Below, piece after piece: positions 45,092 through 58,727 of a stretch of DNA of 64,000 bases. Under the pieces are notes generated by a model. That model did no database searches, was not told the DNA's origin, and was given only the letters and a program-made list of their open reading frames with translations. The stretch spans positions 682,001-746,000 of the forward strand of contig JAJHZJ010000041.1 in NCBI GenBank assembly GCA_023548195.1. The letters are read 5' to 3'. Source of the stretch: Bettongia penicillata ogilbyi (Eukaryota; Chordata; Mammalia; Diprotodontia; Potoroidae). A program made the position numbers and the translations under genes. How positions within the stretch are numbered: the first letter of the stretch is position 1; each line of letters begins with the position of its first letter.

Positions 45092-45215
45092 CTGTCAGTC
45101 AATAAATATTTATTGAGCATCTTTTATATGCCAGGTAATGCTACACACTGGAGACACAAAAAGAAAAGACAGTCCCTGCACTCAAGGGACTCACAATCTA
45201 ATGGGAGAAGGACAT
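45092..45215 (-). mobile_element. L2 3'-end fragment, antisense
   Basis: The words caataaatatttattgagca, atgccaggtaatgctac and ggactcacaatctaatggga are the reverse complement of the L2 3' end. Confidence 0.75.
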
Positions 45216-45284
45216 CCTCCCACAGTAATATCTTCCCATAGCAGTCTACTTGATCCAGCCCAACAGTGGATTGTCCCATCAATT

Positions 45285-45435
45285 AATAATAATAATAGCT
45301 AATATTTATATAGCACCTATATGTTACAGGCACTATATGCTACAATTATTATCTCATTTGAAACTCACAAAAACCCTAGTAAGTAGGTAAAATATCTTCA
45401 TTTTACCGATGAGGAAACTGAGGCAAACAAGGGAA
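45285..45435 (-). mobile_element. MIR-type SINE, antisense
   Basis: The words atatttatatagcacctata, attatctcatttgaaactca and ttaccgatgaggaaactgag are the reverse complement of the MIR 3' half. Confidence 0.75.
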
Positions 45436-46067
45436 AAATCCACTCCCTCAAGTTTGAAAAAGAATAGTCTAAAGGATTTTTAAAGGAGTTTTATTCTCTC
45501 ACTTCTCTCAACCTCTACAATGCTTACACACTATCTCACACAGTTTAGCATGCATTTCATCACAAAAGATGATATAAGTAAATATTTCCTATTGTTGTCA
45601 TCTAATTATTTCATGAATGTTAATCTTGTCTTCTCAAAAAGACTCCTTTTCATTATATGGCTAACAAACAAGTTACAAATCCAAATGTCTCCAAAGCATT
45701 TCAATTACACATTATGATGCTTCTCCAGAAACAGCTTCTCCAGACCTTGCCACACCGGAGGTTCACATCCTCTGAGGCAGCTACTCACCAATCTCAACAT
45801 CTGACACTCAAAGATAAAGACAAAACGACCCCTCCCCTCAAAGAGGCTATATTCCACTGGGGGAGATATGAAATGTCACAAGTAGATAAATACAAAGTGA
45901 TTTCAGGGAAACAGCTCCAACAACTGGAGAATTAGGGAAGTCCCATCCATGAGGTGACTTCTTACTATACTTGGAAGGAAGTTAGGAATTCTACAAGTGA
46001 GCCAAAAAGATTTCAGGCAAATTTCAGATGGTGTGCCACTTGTGATGAGGCACAGAGCAGGAGATGG

Positions 46068-46140
<73 letters not shown>

Positions 46141-46985
46141 ATACTAAAACAAGGTTAAAATAGGTACATGATTTAGCTATAAAGGGTGATGTCATAAGCA
46201 AATTAAGGGACCATAGAAAAGTTTGCCTGTCATATCTATAAACTAAGGGAAGAATATATGACCAGACAAGAGAGAGGATCACAAGAAGTATAATAGATAA
46301 TTTTGATTACATGAAATTAACAAATTTTGCACAAACAAAACATTACAGCCAAAATTAAAATGAAAAGGAGAAACTGAAGGGGGAGTGATTTACTGTGAAT
46401 TTCTCTGGCAGCACACCAAAGGAAACTGAAAATAGAGAAGGGAGGATGGAGAGGATGGAGAAATCCCAAAGTAGTGCAACCAGGTGAGAAATAAGATAAT
46501 GTCTGAGCTGAGTTCTCTCCTTAAACGGAGGTGCAAAGTTGATGGCCCTATTCTCCAATCAGAGAGGAAAAGAGCAATGATGAGATGAAGTACCAAGACT
46601 GAGATCTTATAGGATGACAAGGTTATTCCAATATCCCAAATTTAGTCCAATGATACCTAATCAAGAAACCCTTCAATACTGTACATGTTATTTATGGCTC
46701 AGGGTCCCTGGGTTTATACAACCAGGTCCCATCTTGCAAACAACTCCTAAAATACTATTTTCTCTGTTTCACATCACATCCTCCTAGAATTTACTCCAGG
46801 ATACCTCCAAATACAAGCTCAAATCTAAGTCTCTACTGATGTGCGCCAAAAAGTGCCCAGCATCCATATAGCTATGAGTATGGTCCTTGCAAACACTGGA
46901 CCTAACTAATGGGAAAAGGGCTCAAGGAAGGTATGTTAACTAACTGCTAAAGGCGTGGAGCTAATGAATCAGAAAAGGAAGCAAT
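45436..46985. other. unassigned intergenic sequence
   Basis: No gene is recognised. A stretch at 46140-46360 has scraps resembling L1 ORF2 (gcaaattaagggaccatag, ttttgattacatgaaatt, aattttgcacaaac), probably a decayed sense L1. Confidence 0.4.
46074..46135. repeat. (TC)31 microsatellite
   Basis: This is a pure CT run. The frames across it on either strand are repeats of Ser-Leu or Arg-Glu and are not genes. Confidence 0.98.
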
Positions 46986-47330
46986 CACTTCATAAAAGTT
47001 TGTGAAACACCTACCACTTTGCCAAACGCAGCGCCAAGCACTGACGATACAAAAATAAACAGGAGGCAATCCGTGCCCTGCAGGACTTAACAGTCTGAAG
47101 GGAAAGGCAACACGCAAAGATACTTACAAACAAGCTCTCTACAGGATACATAGGAAATAATTCACAAAGGGAGGGCACTGGAATAAAGTAGGGTTGGGGA
47201 TACTTTGTAGTTAAGACTTAAAAGAAGCCAAAGCAGCAAGTCACAAAGGGAGGGCACTGGAATAAAGTAGGGTTGGGGATACTTTGTAGTTAAGACTTAA
47301 AAGAAGCCAAAGCAGCAAGTCGGGAGCGCT
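46985..47330 (-). mobile_element. L2 3'-end fragment, antisense, internally duplicated
   Basis: The words gccaaacgcagcgccaagca, gaggcaatccgtgccctgca and gggagggcactggaataaag are the reverse complement of an L2 3' region. Its distal part is the 79-bp unit that is duplicated. Confidence 0.65.
47162..47319. repeat. perfect 79-bp tandem duplication
   Basis: The unit at 47162-47240 is repeated without a mismatch at 47241-47319. The unit itself is part of an antisense L2 3' fragment. The lack of any difference suggests a recent duplication or an assembly duplication. Confidence 0.97.
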
Positions 47331-47419
47331 GTTAAGGGCCACAATAGGGTGAAGAATAACGCGCCACGCTTTACAAGTCAGCTTACTGAGTAAAAGACAA
47401 GTGTGGCTGAGCCGGGACG

Positions 47420-48653
<1,234 letters not shown>

Positions 48654-49738
48654 ACCTTTTCAATATTATGTTAGAGACTGTATCAGGAAGTAGATCCTAT
48701 TGGGCAAAGAACTTAAATATTTGAGAATGTGGTTTCTTGGCCCAAAGCAAAATCTCTTTTATCCTTCTGGGACTGGATAGCCTGGTAAGAAATGGCAGTA
48801 TCTGCTTGATTTGACAAATAGATTTTTTTTCTAATTTTTTAAAGGAAGGAAACAAGTATTTATTAAGCACTTATTTATGAACATGCTAGGTGCTTTTAAA
48901 TATCTCATTTGAATCTTACAACAACCTTGGGAGGTGCTGTTATTACACCCATTCAACACTTAAAAACTCAGGCAGACAAGCTAAGTGACTTGCTCAGGGT
49001 CACAGCTATTAAGTGTCTGAGGCAGGATTTTGAGCTCAGGTCTTCCTTCCTCTAATTCCAGTGCTCTATCCACTGTGACACCTAGCTAGGGGAAAAATTT
49101 GCTTATATTACTAGGCCTCCAAAAGCTTTGGTGATAGTTCGTGCAAATGATCCTGATGCTGTCAAAGGAAAAATTTCCATTTATTTTTTGTATAAGTCAT
49201 CAACAAAAACTGGAATTTTTAATTTTTAATACAGAAAGATTTCATCTTGAACTTTTCCTTAACTAAAGCTTCTGTATCTTTTTTAAAGGTGTCATTTACC
49301 CATTACACATGCATCTCTAATTCTGTAACTAAATACAACCATGTAAGTTTCTGACTTTCTGTCTCCAAATTTCACTGAGTTTGTAGTGAAATATCTTTTT
49401 ACTTTCTATATAGTTGATTATTTCTTGTTGTATATGTGTATATATATAATAGATCATGTCATGTTGCAAGTTGTCCACTTTTTCCCATCTGACCACTAAT
49501 TTAATTCTTCTTACAGTAATTTGAAACATATTTTGATGTTTTTCAGAGAAAAAAACTCAGAACATTGTAAAGTTTTCCTATGTAAATGCAATTTTATATT
49601 GTAAAAGTTCATAGTATAGAACTTTTAAGTACATCACTGTATACTTCAGTCTTAAATATTTTCCCTCAAGGGTTTACAAAGTAAGCCATAAAATTTTAAA
49701 TTTTTCTAAATGTGAGATTTTGTATTAAAAAAAAAATG
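48654..49738 (+). other. 3' UTR of the WDR5 retrocopy with A tract
   Basis: Unique-looking sequence follows the stop codon and ends in an A10 run at about 49727-49737, a plausible remnant of the poly(A) tail. A SINE (about 48843-49090) interrupts it, so the retrocopy predates that SINE. I could not identify a target-site duplication because the 5' limit of the copy is unclear. Confidence 0.45.
48843..49090 (-). mobile_element. SINE (MIR/Mar1 type), antisense, inside the WDR5 retrocopy 3' UTR
   Basis: The words gtatttattaagcacttatt, tcttacaacaaccttgggag, gcagacaagctaagtgactt, tcagggtcacagctatt and ctctatccactgtgacacc form the complete reverse complement of a tRNA-SINE. Confidence 0.85.
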
Positions 49739-49739
49739 T

Positions 49740-51380
49740 TATGTGTAGTAATAGAGAAACCACCCAAACAGAAGCAACTGTCACAAAGAAAGGAACCTGG
49801 ATTCCAGGTGTAAGGGTCTGTGGGTCAGTTTGTCATGAGTCAGGGCCAATGCTATATGGTTGAAACCTCAACTACAGATCCTAAGGTGGTAATCTTTATA
49901 TTCTTTCTCTTCTTGGGTTCTTTCTTGGAAGCTTTAAACCTCTGAGCACAGGAAAGTCTGTTCACCTTTCTTTAGTGTTAAACAGTTACCTTGTATTTAT
50001 CATAAACAGCCAGAGTAAAAACCTTGTAAATACAGTTGGGAGAAGGCAAGGTGGGAGAAAACTAAGCCAAACAAGAGGTAAAGATCAACCTAACACAAAG
50101 GTGTTTTCATTAGAAGCACTGGCATGGCGCTTAGAGTTAACAAAAGAATAGTTACAGATCTTTTGGCACTGTTTTACAGAGTGTTAATGGAATATTTACT
50201 TTGGGAAAGCCATCTGCGTAAGAGTGTAGAGAGTTAGGGCAAAGGGCAAAAAGAAATAGTTAAATGACCTTCATCATGCTATTATGGTTACAGAGCCACC
50301 TAAGGTAAAAAAAAAATACATTCATCATGTACAGGATAGGTTTTATTTCAGAAGACACCGAAACTGCAGAAGATACAAAGGAGCTCTTAGGCAAAATAAC
50401 AATCAAACAATCAATCAACATTTATTAAGATGTGCCAGATAAAACAGACTTTTCTGGGTTAGGCGGGATTCAGGCTAGTCCCTAAATCATTTATGTTTGA
50501 TACTGGAGCAAAATGAGATGTTTAAAAATCATTCAAAAATTAACAAAAGGAGATACATACTTAACCACAGGAAAGGCTATTTAACAAGGGTATGACGGGA
50601 TACTAATTGTTGATTCAGTTTCTTTGACTGAGTAATCCACCATCTTGGTCAGTCAATCACAGACCAGGCTGTAATAGTAATTTAAATGGAAAGATCTTTT
50701 TCATTAATTAATAGGCCCATATGATCTGCTTAAATAGTCTGGAAGCCTGGGTCATATGTGGTGGGAGGAGCTTGCTGATGAGGCAGAACAGGAAGGGTGG
50801 AGCAGAGCCAAGAGGAAGTGAATAGGATCAGGTTAGAAGGGAAAGAAGCTGGCCAACTGACACATTGTGACAGTTGATAGTAAGAAGACCCTGGCTGAGG
50901 GAGGAGAGGTTTGAGAATGACTTTGCCCTCTGCTGTGATTATGTTTATTAACTTCTTTGTCACCATGACAGATTTTGCTTTCTAGTTCTGGGATTTGGCT
51001 TTCTGGTGTTTAAATAAATATTTTTCTTCTGCCTTCTATATGGAAGGTCTTTTATATTTTGCAATGGAGAACTATGTTGGCATATTCATATTCACCACCA
51101 GGGCTGTGAATATTACTTCTACTAAAATTATTTGTTTCCATTCTAATTTGATTAAATTGGGCACATTCAGGGTGGTATGGCAAATTCCATTTAAATCTCA
51201 GTTTAAGTTACTAAGTTCTAGCTAGGAGATAATTTGCTTGAATTTTACCTAGATGTATAAATTTTATAATTCTGCATGTTAGTCATAAAGTCTAGAGTTA
51301 GTTTCTAGAAAGACCCACTATTAGTCAAAATTTCTATATCATTGTAGCAAGACACCAAGGTTTGACTAATTTACCATTTC
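49740..51380. other. unassigned intergenic sequence
   Basis: No named repeat or gene is seen, apart from a short L2/SINE end near 50400-50435 (caatcaacatttattaagat). Confidence 0.35.
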
Positions 51381-51384
51381 TTAT

Positions 51385-52670
51385 ATATGATTATAATAAA
51401 AACAAGGCAGAAAAATATAGGCCAATGAATTTGACCTTAATTCCTGGGAAAATCCTCAAACAGATAATTACCAAAGTGGTTGAAGAACATCTGAAAAAGA
51501 GGAGACCATGATGGGCACAAGAAGAGTTCATGCCTTAGTGTTCTATTTAAAAAAATAGTCATCTTAAACTATCCCTTTTTGACAGTGCTAGTGAATGAGA
51601 GCAGTAATATGGATATAATTTTTTAAAAATATATACAACAACTTGTGGAGAAGATAGAAAGGTGTGGGCCAGAACTGTTTGGATGGCTGATTTCAAAGTG
51701 TAGTATTTGATGGTTCAGTATTAATGTAGTAGGAAGTCTCTAATGTAGTACTACAGGAATCTATGTTTGGCCCTTTGAACATTTTCATCATTGGCTTTGA
51801 GAAAGGGTTGGATACCATGTTCATCAAATTTGCAATGACACACAGCTAGAAGGGATAGTTAATATGATGTATTTTAAAGTTGGGGTACAAAAAGATTTTC
51901 AACATATTAAAGCATTGGGTTAAATCTAATAAGATGACATTCAATAAAGGTAAATGTAAAGTCTTGCACTTGCTTACAAAAATATCAACTTTACAATTAC
52001 AACATTGGGAAAACATAGTTAGAGAGCACCTGTTCTGAAAAATATCCAGTGATTTTAATAGGATTAAAAGCTCGATATCAATCTGCATTGTGATGTGGCA
52101 GCCAGAAAGCATAATGTGATATTGGGCAGCATTGAAAAACAACTCAATGGAAGTAGGAGACGAGTTCCTCTAATCCATCTTCATTAGAGTTCTCTGGAAT
52201 ATTGCATTAAATTCTGGGTGTCACAGTTTAAGAAGAATTTTAATAAGTGGGAGAGTATACAGAGTAAGACAACTAGGATAAAAATATGCTTAGTTAGAGG
52301 AAGTGAGTATGTTTAGCTGGAAAAGAAAAGATTTAAAGATGGGGAGGGGTAGTGGTGTCAGAAAAAGATCTTCAAGTATATGAAAGGCTGCTGTATGGAG
52401 GAGAGATGAGACTTGTTCAATATAGCCAAAAGAATTAAATCAGAAGTGATCTAGTATAAAAAAAATTTATTCTAGATATTGGGAATTTTTCTTTTTTTTT
52501 CTTTTTAATAATTAGAGCTATCCATAAATAGAATGACTTTCCTTGAAAGTGGTTTCCCCTTCCTTGAAGATCTTCAAGAAGTTAGATGTTGGCTATATCG
52601 TAGTGGGAATTCTTTTCATAAATTTATTGGACTACATTGCCACTAAGATTCTGTAATTTTGTGTATCAGT
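51385..52670 (+). mobile_element. CR1/L3-type LINE, sense, ORF2 to 3' end
   Basis: The order of words (cctgggaaaatcctcaaaca, attttcatcattggctttga, gtgggagagtatacagagta, ccttgaagatcttcaagaag and ttggactacattgccactaa, then attctgtaattttgtg) matches the CR1/L3 3' region in sense. The frame is decayed. Confidence 0.65.
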
Positions 52671-52679
52671 AAGCACCCC

Positions 52680-53175
52680 AACATACATGGAGGAGGGGGC
52701 CTGATATCACAGTTTCTTAGAAAGGCAACTTTTGAGGGGTTAACAATCACTTTAATCAAGCACATGTATCATTCCTTTAACCAAGCACATATATCATTCA
52801 CCTAGTTCCGGGGAGTCAGCACCTTGAACTTCAAAGAAAATACAGAGAAATCAAAGATCAACAGACATGGCTTCCTCTGCCTGAATTCAACAGACAGGTC
52901 TAACTGTCTAACATAGTTCCCATAAAGGGAAGCACCAATATCTGGGTTTTCAAAACCAAGGAGCTCCTTTGGCAGTTTCCCAGAGTCCTCATATGGCCAA
53001 ATAAACACTTACAGTCAATAAGTTGCAAAGTAAAACCTCAACTTAGAGTATTTATACCTTTTTTAGAGCCAAAGGGCATCACAACTGGGAACCAGTGCCT
53101 CATTAACAAAAAGCTTGGGCCTTACCACAAATCTTCCTTAATCAAACTTTCCTTAATGGGTAGGCCCATTAATAG
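52680..53175 (-). mobile_element. possible solo LTR of an endogenous retrovirus
   Basis: On the minus strand a TATA-like ggtataaatactc (near 53050) is preceded by AT-rich U3-like and followed by R/U5-like unique sequence. A short internal duplication (caagcacat(g/a)tatcattc) lies at 52757-52798. No paired LTR, primer-binding site or internal gene is seen. This is a weak call. Confidence 0.3.
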
Positions 53176-53179
53176 TTGG

Positions 53180-54320
53180 GGAAAATCTTTAATCACATTA
53201 TAATAATTAACAAAACAAATACATATAGTGATTTTAGTTGAAGAAACTCTTGTTTCTGTACTTTACTCCCTGTAAAGAGTCTTGATTGATAAGGAAAGAT
53301 TATACTAAAACAACAACAGCAAAAGATTCTATTTTGTTTGCCATCGTATTTTGTAAAATTAAATTTCTCTTCAGTTTCTGCTTTCAATATAACCAGATTT
53401 CTAACTAAGTCTGGCTTGTTTTGTATATTTTTGAGTTTATAGAGTGAGTTGCAATGCTTAATTTATGAGACAATGCTGAGGTGATAGGCTACATACCCTT
53501 GAAAGGGCTAATTAGAACCAGAGCTTTTTGGGAAAGCTGTGTATGGTTCCAGAGATTCTTAGGGAGAGACATGTGGAGAAATAGAAAGACTTTGGACATT
53601 ATAGAATGTGGACATAGAAGGGGAGCTAGCTCTACAATATGGGCCCTTTTTTCAGTTTTCCTCCCTAGACACTTCACAGAGAGAGAACTCATTGAGTAAA
53701 ATCCAGTTCCCTCTCTTGGTATGGACTGGGAATGTACCTTATTGCTATCTAAACAGCTCAATCATATTTGTGTATTTTCTGGTATATTCTAATCTGTGTA
53801 ACTTCCCTGATTTCTGTCTGCTTGGATGAGCAATTTTACAGGATAAAAAATATAGCTGTGTAACCATATTTGGTGAGAAGGATTTAAATCAAGCATAAAC
53901 TATGACCCTCCCCTGTAAGAAGATCAGGAAAATGTTTTTGGTTCTTAAACTACTGTATCTCTAGACCAACAATACTGGGAATGGGACAGATAGATATAAA
54001 TCTTATCTGTCTTGGAAAGAGGCCAGAGAAAGAGGAAGAGCACAAAAGCAATCCCTTTACTGCTTTCTTTATGGCAAAAAAAGGATATTACAGAATTCCT
54101 TGGAGAGGATGGACCAGATTCTACAGAAGTCTATCCCCGAGTGTTACCTAAGAACCTCATCAAAATGTTTAGAGAATCTATGTGGACATATGTATCTTAC
54201 ACATGGCAATACATCTTAAGTTCTGAAATTTTAAAACCTAACTAATAACATATGTGTATGTCTATCCCTTTAAGATATGCATTCCTTGTATTAATCAAAT
54301 AAGGCTGGTAGTGCCAATTT
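53180..54320. other. unassigned intergenic sequence
   Basis: No gene is recognised. The short frames at 53481-53829 and 54012-54245 show no domain. Confidence 0.35.
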
Positions 54321-54329
54321 CTTTTTCAG

Positions 54330-54465
54330 TCTTCATTTTTACAAATTAAAAAATTGAGGCCCAGAAAAGTCAATTTCCCAGTCATACAGCTGGTCCCTGT
54401 CAGAGTCAGGCTTCCTGCTCAGGACCCCTGATTCTCATTGTGGTACTACTCTAGTGTTGCCAAGT
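54330..54465 (-). mobile_element. MIR-type SINE, antisense
   Basis: The words tacaaattaaaaaattgagg, agtcatacagctggtccctg and gtcaggcttcctgctcagga are the reverse complement of the MIR core. Confidence 0.6.
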
Positions 54466-54899
54466 AGGAAAACTCAAATAGTCTTTAAATAAGTCAATTA
54501 TATTTTTTAAAAAAAACAGACAAGCAAAAGTCATTCTCTCCGAAGATGGAGAAAGATGGGGGAGTCCATGAGCTTTGATTTGAAATACTGAGAGATAAGG
54601 CTTCATATTTCCCCAAAGGGACAAAAAGCCTGGGAACATTTGAGTTTCAACTTACTGAAACAAAGCTAGACACAAAAAACAAAAGGGAAAGAAAGTAAAA
54701 GGAGTGGTAGATTCCCTCCCTCTTGACTAATTTAGGCCCTTTAAGAACTAATTTAGTTCCCAAGGGGGTGGGGGAACAAAACAGGGAGAGAAGGAAGAAT
54801 TTGAGATGCAAAGAAGAGAAGGACAGATGGGAAGAAGTAAACTCAACCAAATTGAGTTTAGGTAAGTTGGAAGTAATCTTTTTTGCAAATCTGATAGCA

Positions 54900-55900
54900 A
54901 GAAAATGTTTGAGCTCAATATTTCTTATAGCACAGTAGTATTCCACCACAAGCATATAACACAATTTGTTCAGTCATGCCCCAATTGACAGGCAACCTCG
55001 AAATTTCCAGTTCTTTGCCACTACAAAGAGAGCAGCTATAAATATTTTAGAACATAAACGTTCTTTTCCTTTTTCCCTAGTTGTCTTTGGAAATAGCTCT
55101 AGTAGTGGTATTGTTCAGTAAAGGGGATAGGCAGTTTAATAACTCTTTGGGCACAATTCCAGGTTGTTTTTCAAAATGAATGGATCAGTTCACAATTCCA
55201 TAAAGAGTCCCAATTTTTCCACATCCTCTCCAATATTTATCAAATCAATTATTTTAGTCAGTCTAATAGGTATAAAATGATAGTTCAAAGTTGTTTTAAT
55301 TTGCATTTCCTCTAATAAATAGTGATTAAGAATATTTTTTTCATGACTTCAAATTGTCTTTATTTCTTCCTTGGAAAACTGCCTGTTCATATCCATCAAC
55401 CATTTATCAATTGGAGAATGACTCATATTCTTATAGATTTTACAAGGTTCTTTATTTGAGATATGAGACCTTTACCTGAGAAACTGTCCATAAATTTTTT
55501 CCTCCACAAGTTTGTGCTTTCTTTCTGACCTTGGCTACATTTGTTTTAATTTGTATAAAAACCTTATTATCCCTTATACATTATATTATCCATTATACAA
55601 AATTATTATCCAAAATTATCCATTTTACCTGATTCTGCTCTCTTTATTCATAAAGTATCACCTATCCATAAGTCTGATAAGTATATGTTCCATGTTCTTA
55701 AAATTTTCACATAATATCTCTTTATATTTTAGTCATGTATCCATTCTGACCTTATCTTAGTAAATGGTGTAAGATATTGGTATCTGTCCAATCTCTGCCC
55801 TACTGTTTTCCAGTTTTCCCAATAATTTTTGCCAACTAATACATTCTTACCCCAAAATCTTAAGTCTTTACCTTTGGCAAATACAAGGTTACTATATTCA
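54900..55900 (-). mobile_element. marsupial L1 3' region, antisense
   Basis: The landmarks are cagtagtattccaccacaag, tgccccaattgacaggcaac, tccagttctttgccactaca, tttgggcacaattccaggtt, ttatcaattggagaatgact and tttatttgagatatgagacc. The order is that of the reverse complement of an opossum-type L1. Confidence 0.75.
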
Positions 55901-55984
55901 TTTGCTACTGTAAATTGTGTCTATTGTGTTCCTGTGACCTACCTTTCTATTTCTTATTCAGTACCAGATAGTTTATAATTTACT

Positions 55985-56460
55985 GCTTTTCAATGCCCTT
56001 TATAACCTGGTCCCTTCCTATCTTTCTAGTATTCTTATACCTTATTTTCCCCACCCCCAACTCTGTGGAGAGGTCGAGTGGTGATGTCAACCCTACCCTT
56101 AACAGTAATATAAGCCAAAATATCTGCACAGACCTCTCCAAGATTAAAGAGGGACTATCTAGAACGTCTGGCTGTTACATGCCTAGGACCCATGAATCTC
56201 TCTCCCTCTCCGCCCTCATCCTTCCTCTATTGTGAGTTCTGCACAGGTTGGAGGTAAAAGTGGAGAGTAAACAGAGCCAGAAAGAGAATATCTTGTTTGT
56301 AAGTATTTGTTTGCATTGTCTTCCTATTGGTCTGTGAGCTCCTAGAGAGCAAGGATTGTTGTTTTGGGTTTTTTTTTTGCCTTTTTCTCCCTAGCACTTA
56401 GCACAATCCTGGGCACAAAGCAGATGCTTAACAAATGCTAGTTTACTGATTTTCTGTTGT
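55985..56460 (+). mobile_element. L2 3' end, sense, with a ~210-bp foreign insert
   Basis: L2 sense sequence (caatgccctttataacctgg) stops near 56064 and resumes at about 56280 (gtaagtatttgtttgcattg, ctgtgagctcctagagagca) with the terminal ggcacaaagcagatgcttaa. The material between is not L2. Confidence 0.65.
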
Positions 56461-56469
56461 GGGGGTCCT

Positions 56470-57110
56470 GTTCTTCCACAGCATCTTAAAATCCTTAAGA
56501 CTTAGCGCTTCACCATGGATGGACTCTCCTTAGAAGGAAATTGAACTTGGGGCTCCTAGACAGATAAAACCCAAATGTTCTAGGGAGTCTCAAGTCCTTG
56601 TATACATTTAGCCTTACAACACTGTTAAAGGTAGTGTTGGAACTATCTTTTTGGCTCTGGTACCTTGACTTGCTGTGAATCAAGCAATCAGAACTGAGTC
56701 TCTGAATCAGTTATGGCCACTGTCCTAAGCAATTTGTATGAAGGGAAGAAATTATCTCAGAAACGGAGGGGAAAAACCAAGTCTTTGGATTCTAAGATAT
56801 TGAAGGAAGCATGGCATTTCCAATACACTTTTGAAGACCAAAGGGAAAGCTAAGTTGTGGCAGAAAAGGGAGATACCAAGGAGAGTCATTGGCTCCATAG
56901 GCATCTTCAGAGTAGAGGTCCCAGGGTGAGGGAGAACTGAAGAAAGGTCAGTTCTTTCCCCAACTTCCCCTCTTGAAGCCTATTTATCCATAGACACTCT
57001 GATATCTCCTGTTTCCATAAACTGACTTTTGCTTCAACCACAAAGAAGCTGGGAGCTAATCAGGGACAACATCAAATACAAATTTAGGCCAAAAGTCCAC
57101 TCTTTACCTA
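56470..57110. other. unassigned intergenic sequence
   Basis: I see no repeat or gene that I can name in this stretch. Confidence 0.35.
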
Positions 57111-57114
57111 GGTG

Positions 57115-57640
57115 TTATTAATTTTCTTAATGGAGAAGAAAATGAGTAAGTCTTTATACAGTACCTACTATATGTAAAAAATTGTGCTAAGTGCTTTTAC
57201 AAATATTATCTCAGCTGATCTTCACAACAACCCTGGGAGATAGGCATTACTATCATCTCCATTTTATAGCTGAGGAAATTGAGGCAAACAGAGAAACTCA
57301 GGCATAGTCTGTTTGCCAGAGTCACACAACTAGTTGTCATTGTTCAGTCATTTCCAACTCTTTGTGACCCCATTTGAGGTTTTCTCGGCAGATACTGGAG
57401 TGGTTTGCCATTTCCTTCTCCAGCTCAGTTTACTGAAGCAAACAAGGTTAAGTGACTTGACCAGGGTCACACAGCTAGTAAATGTCTGAGGCTAGATTTG
57501 AACTCAGGAAGATGAGTCTTCCTGACTCCAGGTCTGGCCCTCTATCCATTGTACCACCTAACTGCTCACAAAGCTAGTGCCTGGGATAAAATTTGAGCAC
57601 AAGTCTTCCTGGTAACAGTCCCTATCACTCTATCTAGTCA
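57115..57640 (-). mobile_element. MIR-type SINE, antisense, with a Mar1-like SINE nested inside
   Basis: The outer MIR reverse complement (caacaaccctgggagatagg, agctgaggaaattgaggc) is interrupted at about 57333-57567 by a full antisense Mar1-like SINE, then its end resumes (gcctgggataaaatttgagc). Confidence 0.75.
57333..57567 (-). mobile_element. Mar1-like SINE, antisense, near full length
   Basis: The words gtcatttccaactctttgtg, accccatttgaggttttctc, tggtttgccatttccttctc, gacttgaccagggtcacaca, tttgaactcaggaagatgag and atccattgtaccacctaact run in order as the reverse complement of the same SINE type as at 9030. Confidence 0.9.
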
Positions 57641-58339
57641 CCGGAGTGACTGTGACTGAACACAGACTTTTGATCTAAAATAAACTCCTTAAATCTGAAA
57701 AGGCAGAAAACAAGTGAACTTTGGGGGTCATTATGTTGCCTGATAGGTTTAAAGCAAGCCAATTATCGTAGAGGTATATAACTATAAGACCTGGAACTTC
57801 CCAGGAAGGAATGCATTGTGGAGCAGCTATCTAGAAACCATCCTCTCTAGATCACTCACATTCCAGAGAGTCTCTTCTTTATCTTACAAAGATGCATATA
57901 GATATTCAGCTTTATGGTACTATTAACTCCCCCTGGAAGAACCACACATTTATGAGTGCTATTCAAGCAAACCCTCTTTCCTTCAGATACAAACCATCTG
58001 AAAAACTTACTATAATGGCAGATTGCAAAGTACAGATCCCCGGCTCCTTCGTATAGTGGCTTTTAGTTTCTTGCTATGTATCCTCCCAGTACTAAGAGCT
58101 AAAAATATCATCTTCTTTCCTTTCTAATAGGCACAGTGTTCAGGTAATTCTCCTTCTCTTGATAGAAGACTGAATCCATGAAATGTTATTACCAAAAAAA
58201 AAAAAAAAGATAAAACACATACCTGACACCATGCTACCCAGAGAATTTCCCTTTATCTGTCCTAAAGATCATATACTAAAGAAACAACCCTTAACAACTT
58301 AAAATGTTCAAGCTACATGGTTGAATATATACTAACCTC

Positions 58340-58655
58340 CGCCATGTGCTTCTCCAAAATCACCCAAACCTCACTCCCCCTGCAACCCCATACAACTGTT
58401 GCACTTTCAGTGAGACTCTGTTAAGACCTTAGCCTAAAATGGCCAGGGTCTCCCACTGCATCCTGGGTCATCTTCAATCCTCCTGATGAATATCTGACCA
58501 CTGGACCCAGATGACTCTAGAGGAGAAAGTGAGGTTGGTGACCTTGCACAGACCCTCCCTCACTCAAATCAAAGTCAACTGCAAGTCATGTCATCATCTT
58601 GATGTCATGGTTCTCTTAAAGAATGAAGGATAAACAACTTGCACTCTCAGGATCT
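58340..58655 (+). mobile_element. marsupial SINE (probable RTE-mobilised type)
   Basis: The words ctcccactgcatcctgggtc, gatgaatatctgaccactgg, gtgaggttggtgaccttgca, gtcaactgcaagtcatgtca and a tail aatgaaggataaacaactt match a SINE I recall as common in marsupials. The family name is uncertain. Confidence 0.5.
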
Positions 58656-58727
58656 CTCTGGGAGGAAAATGTAAAAGAGAAAAGTCTGATTCTTTGATGA
58701 AGATATTCTTTTATATTATTTTAATGC

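Noticed and set aside
46013..46282. Arg-Glu repeat and Ser-Leu repeat frames
   Set aside because: They are translations of the (TC)31 microsatellite.
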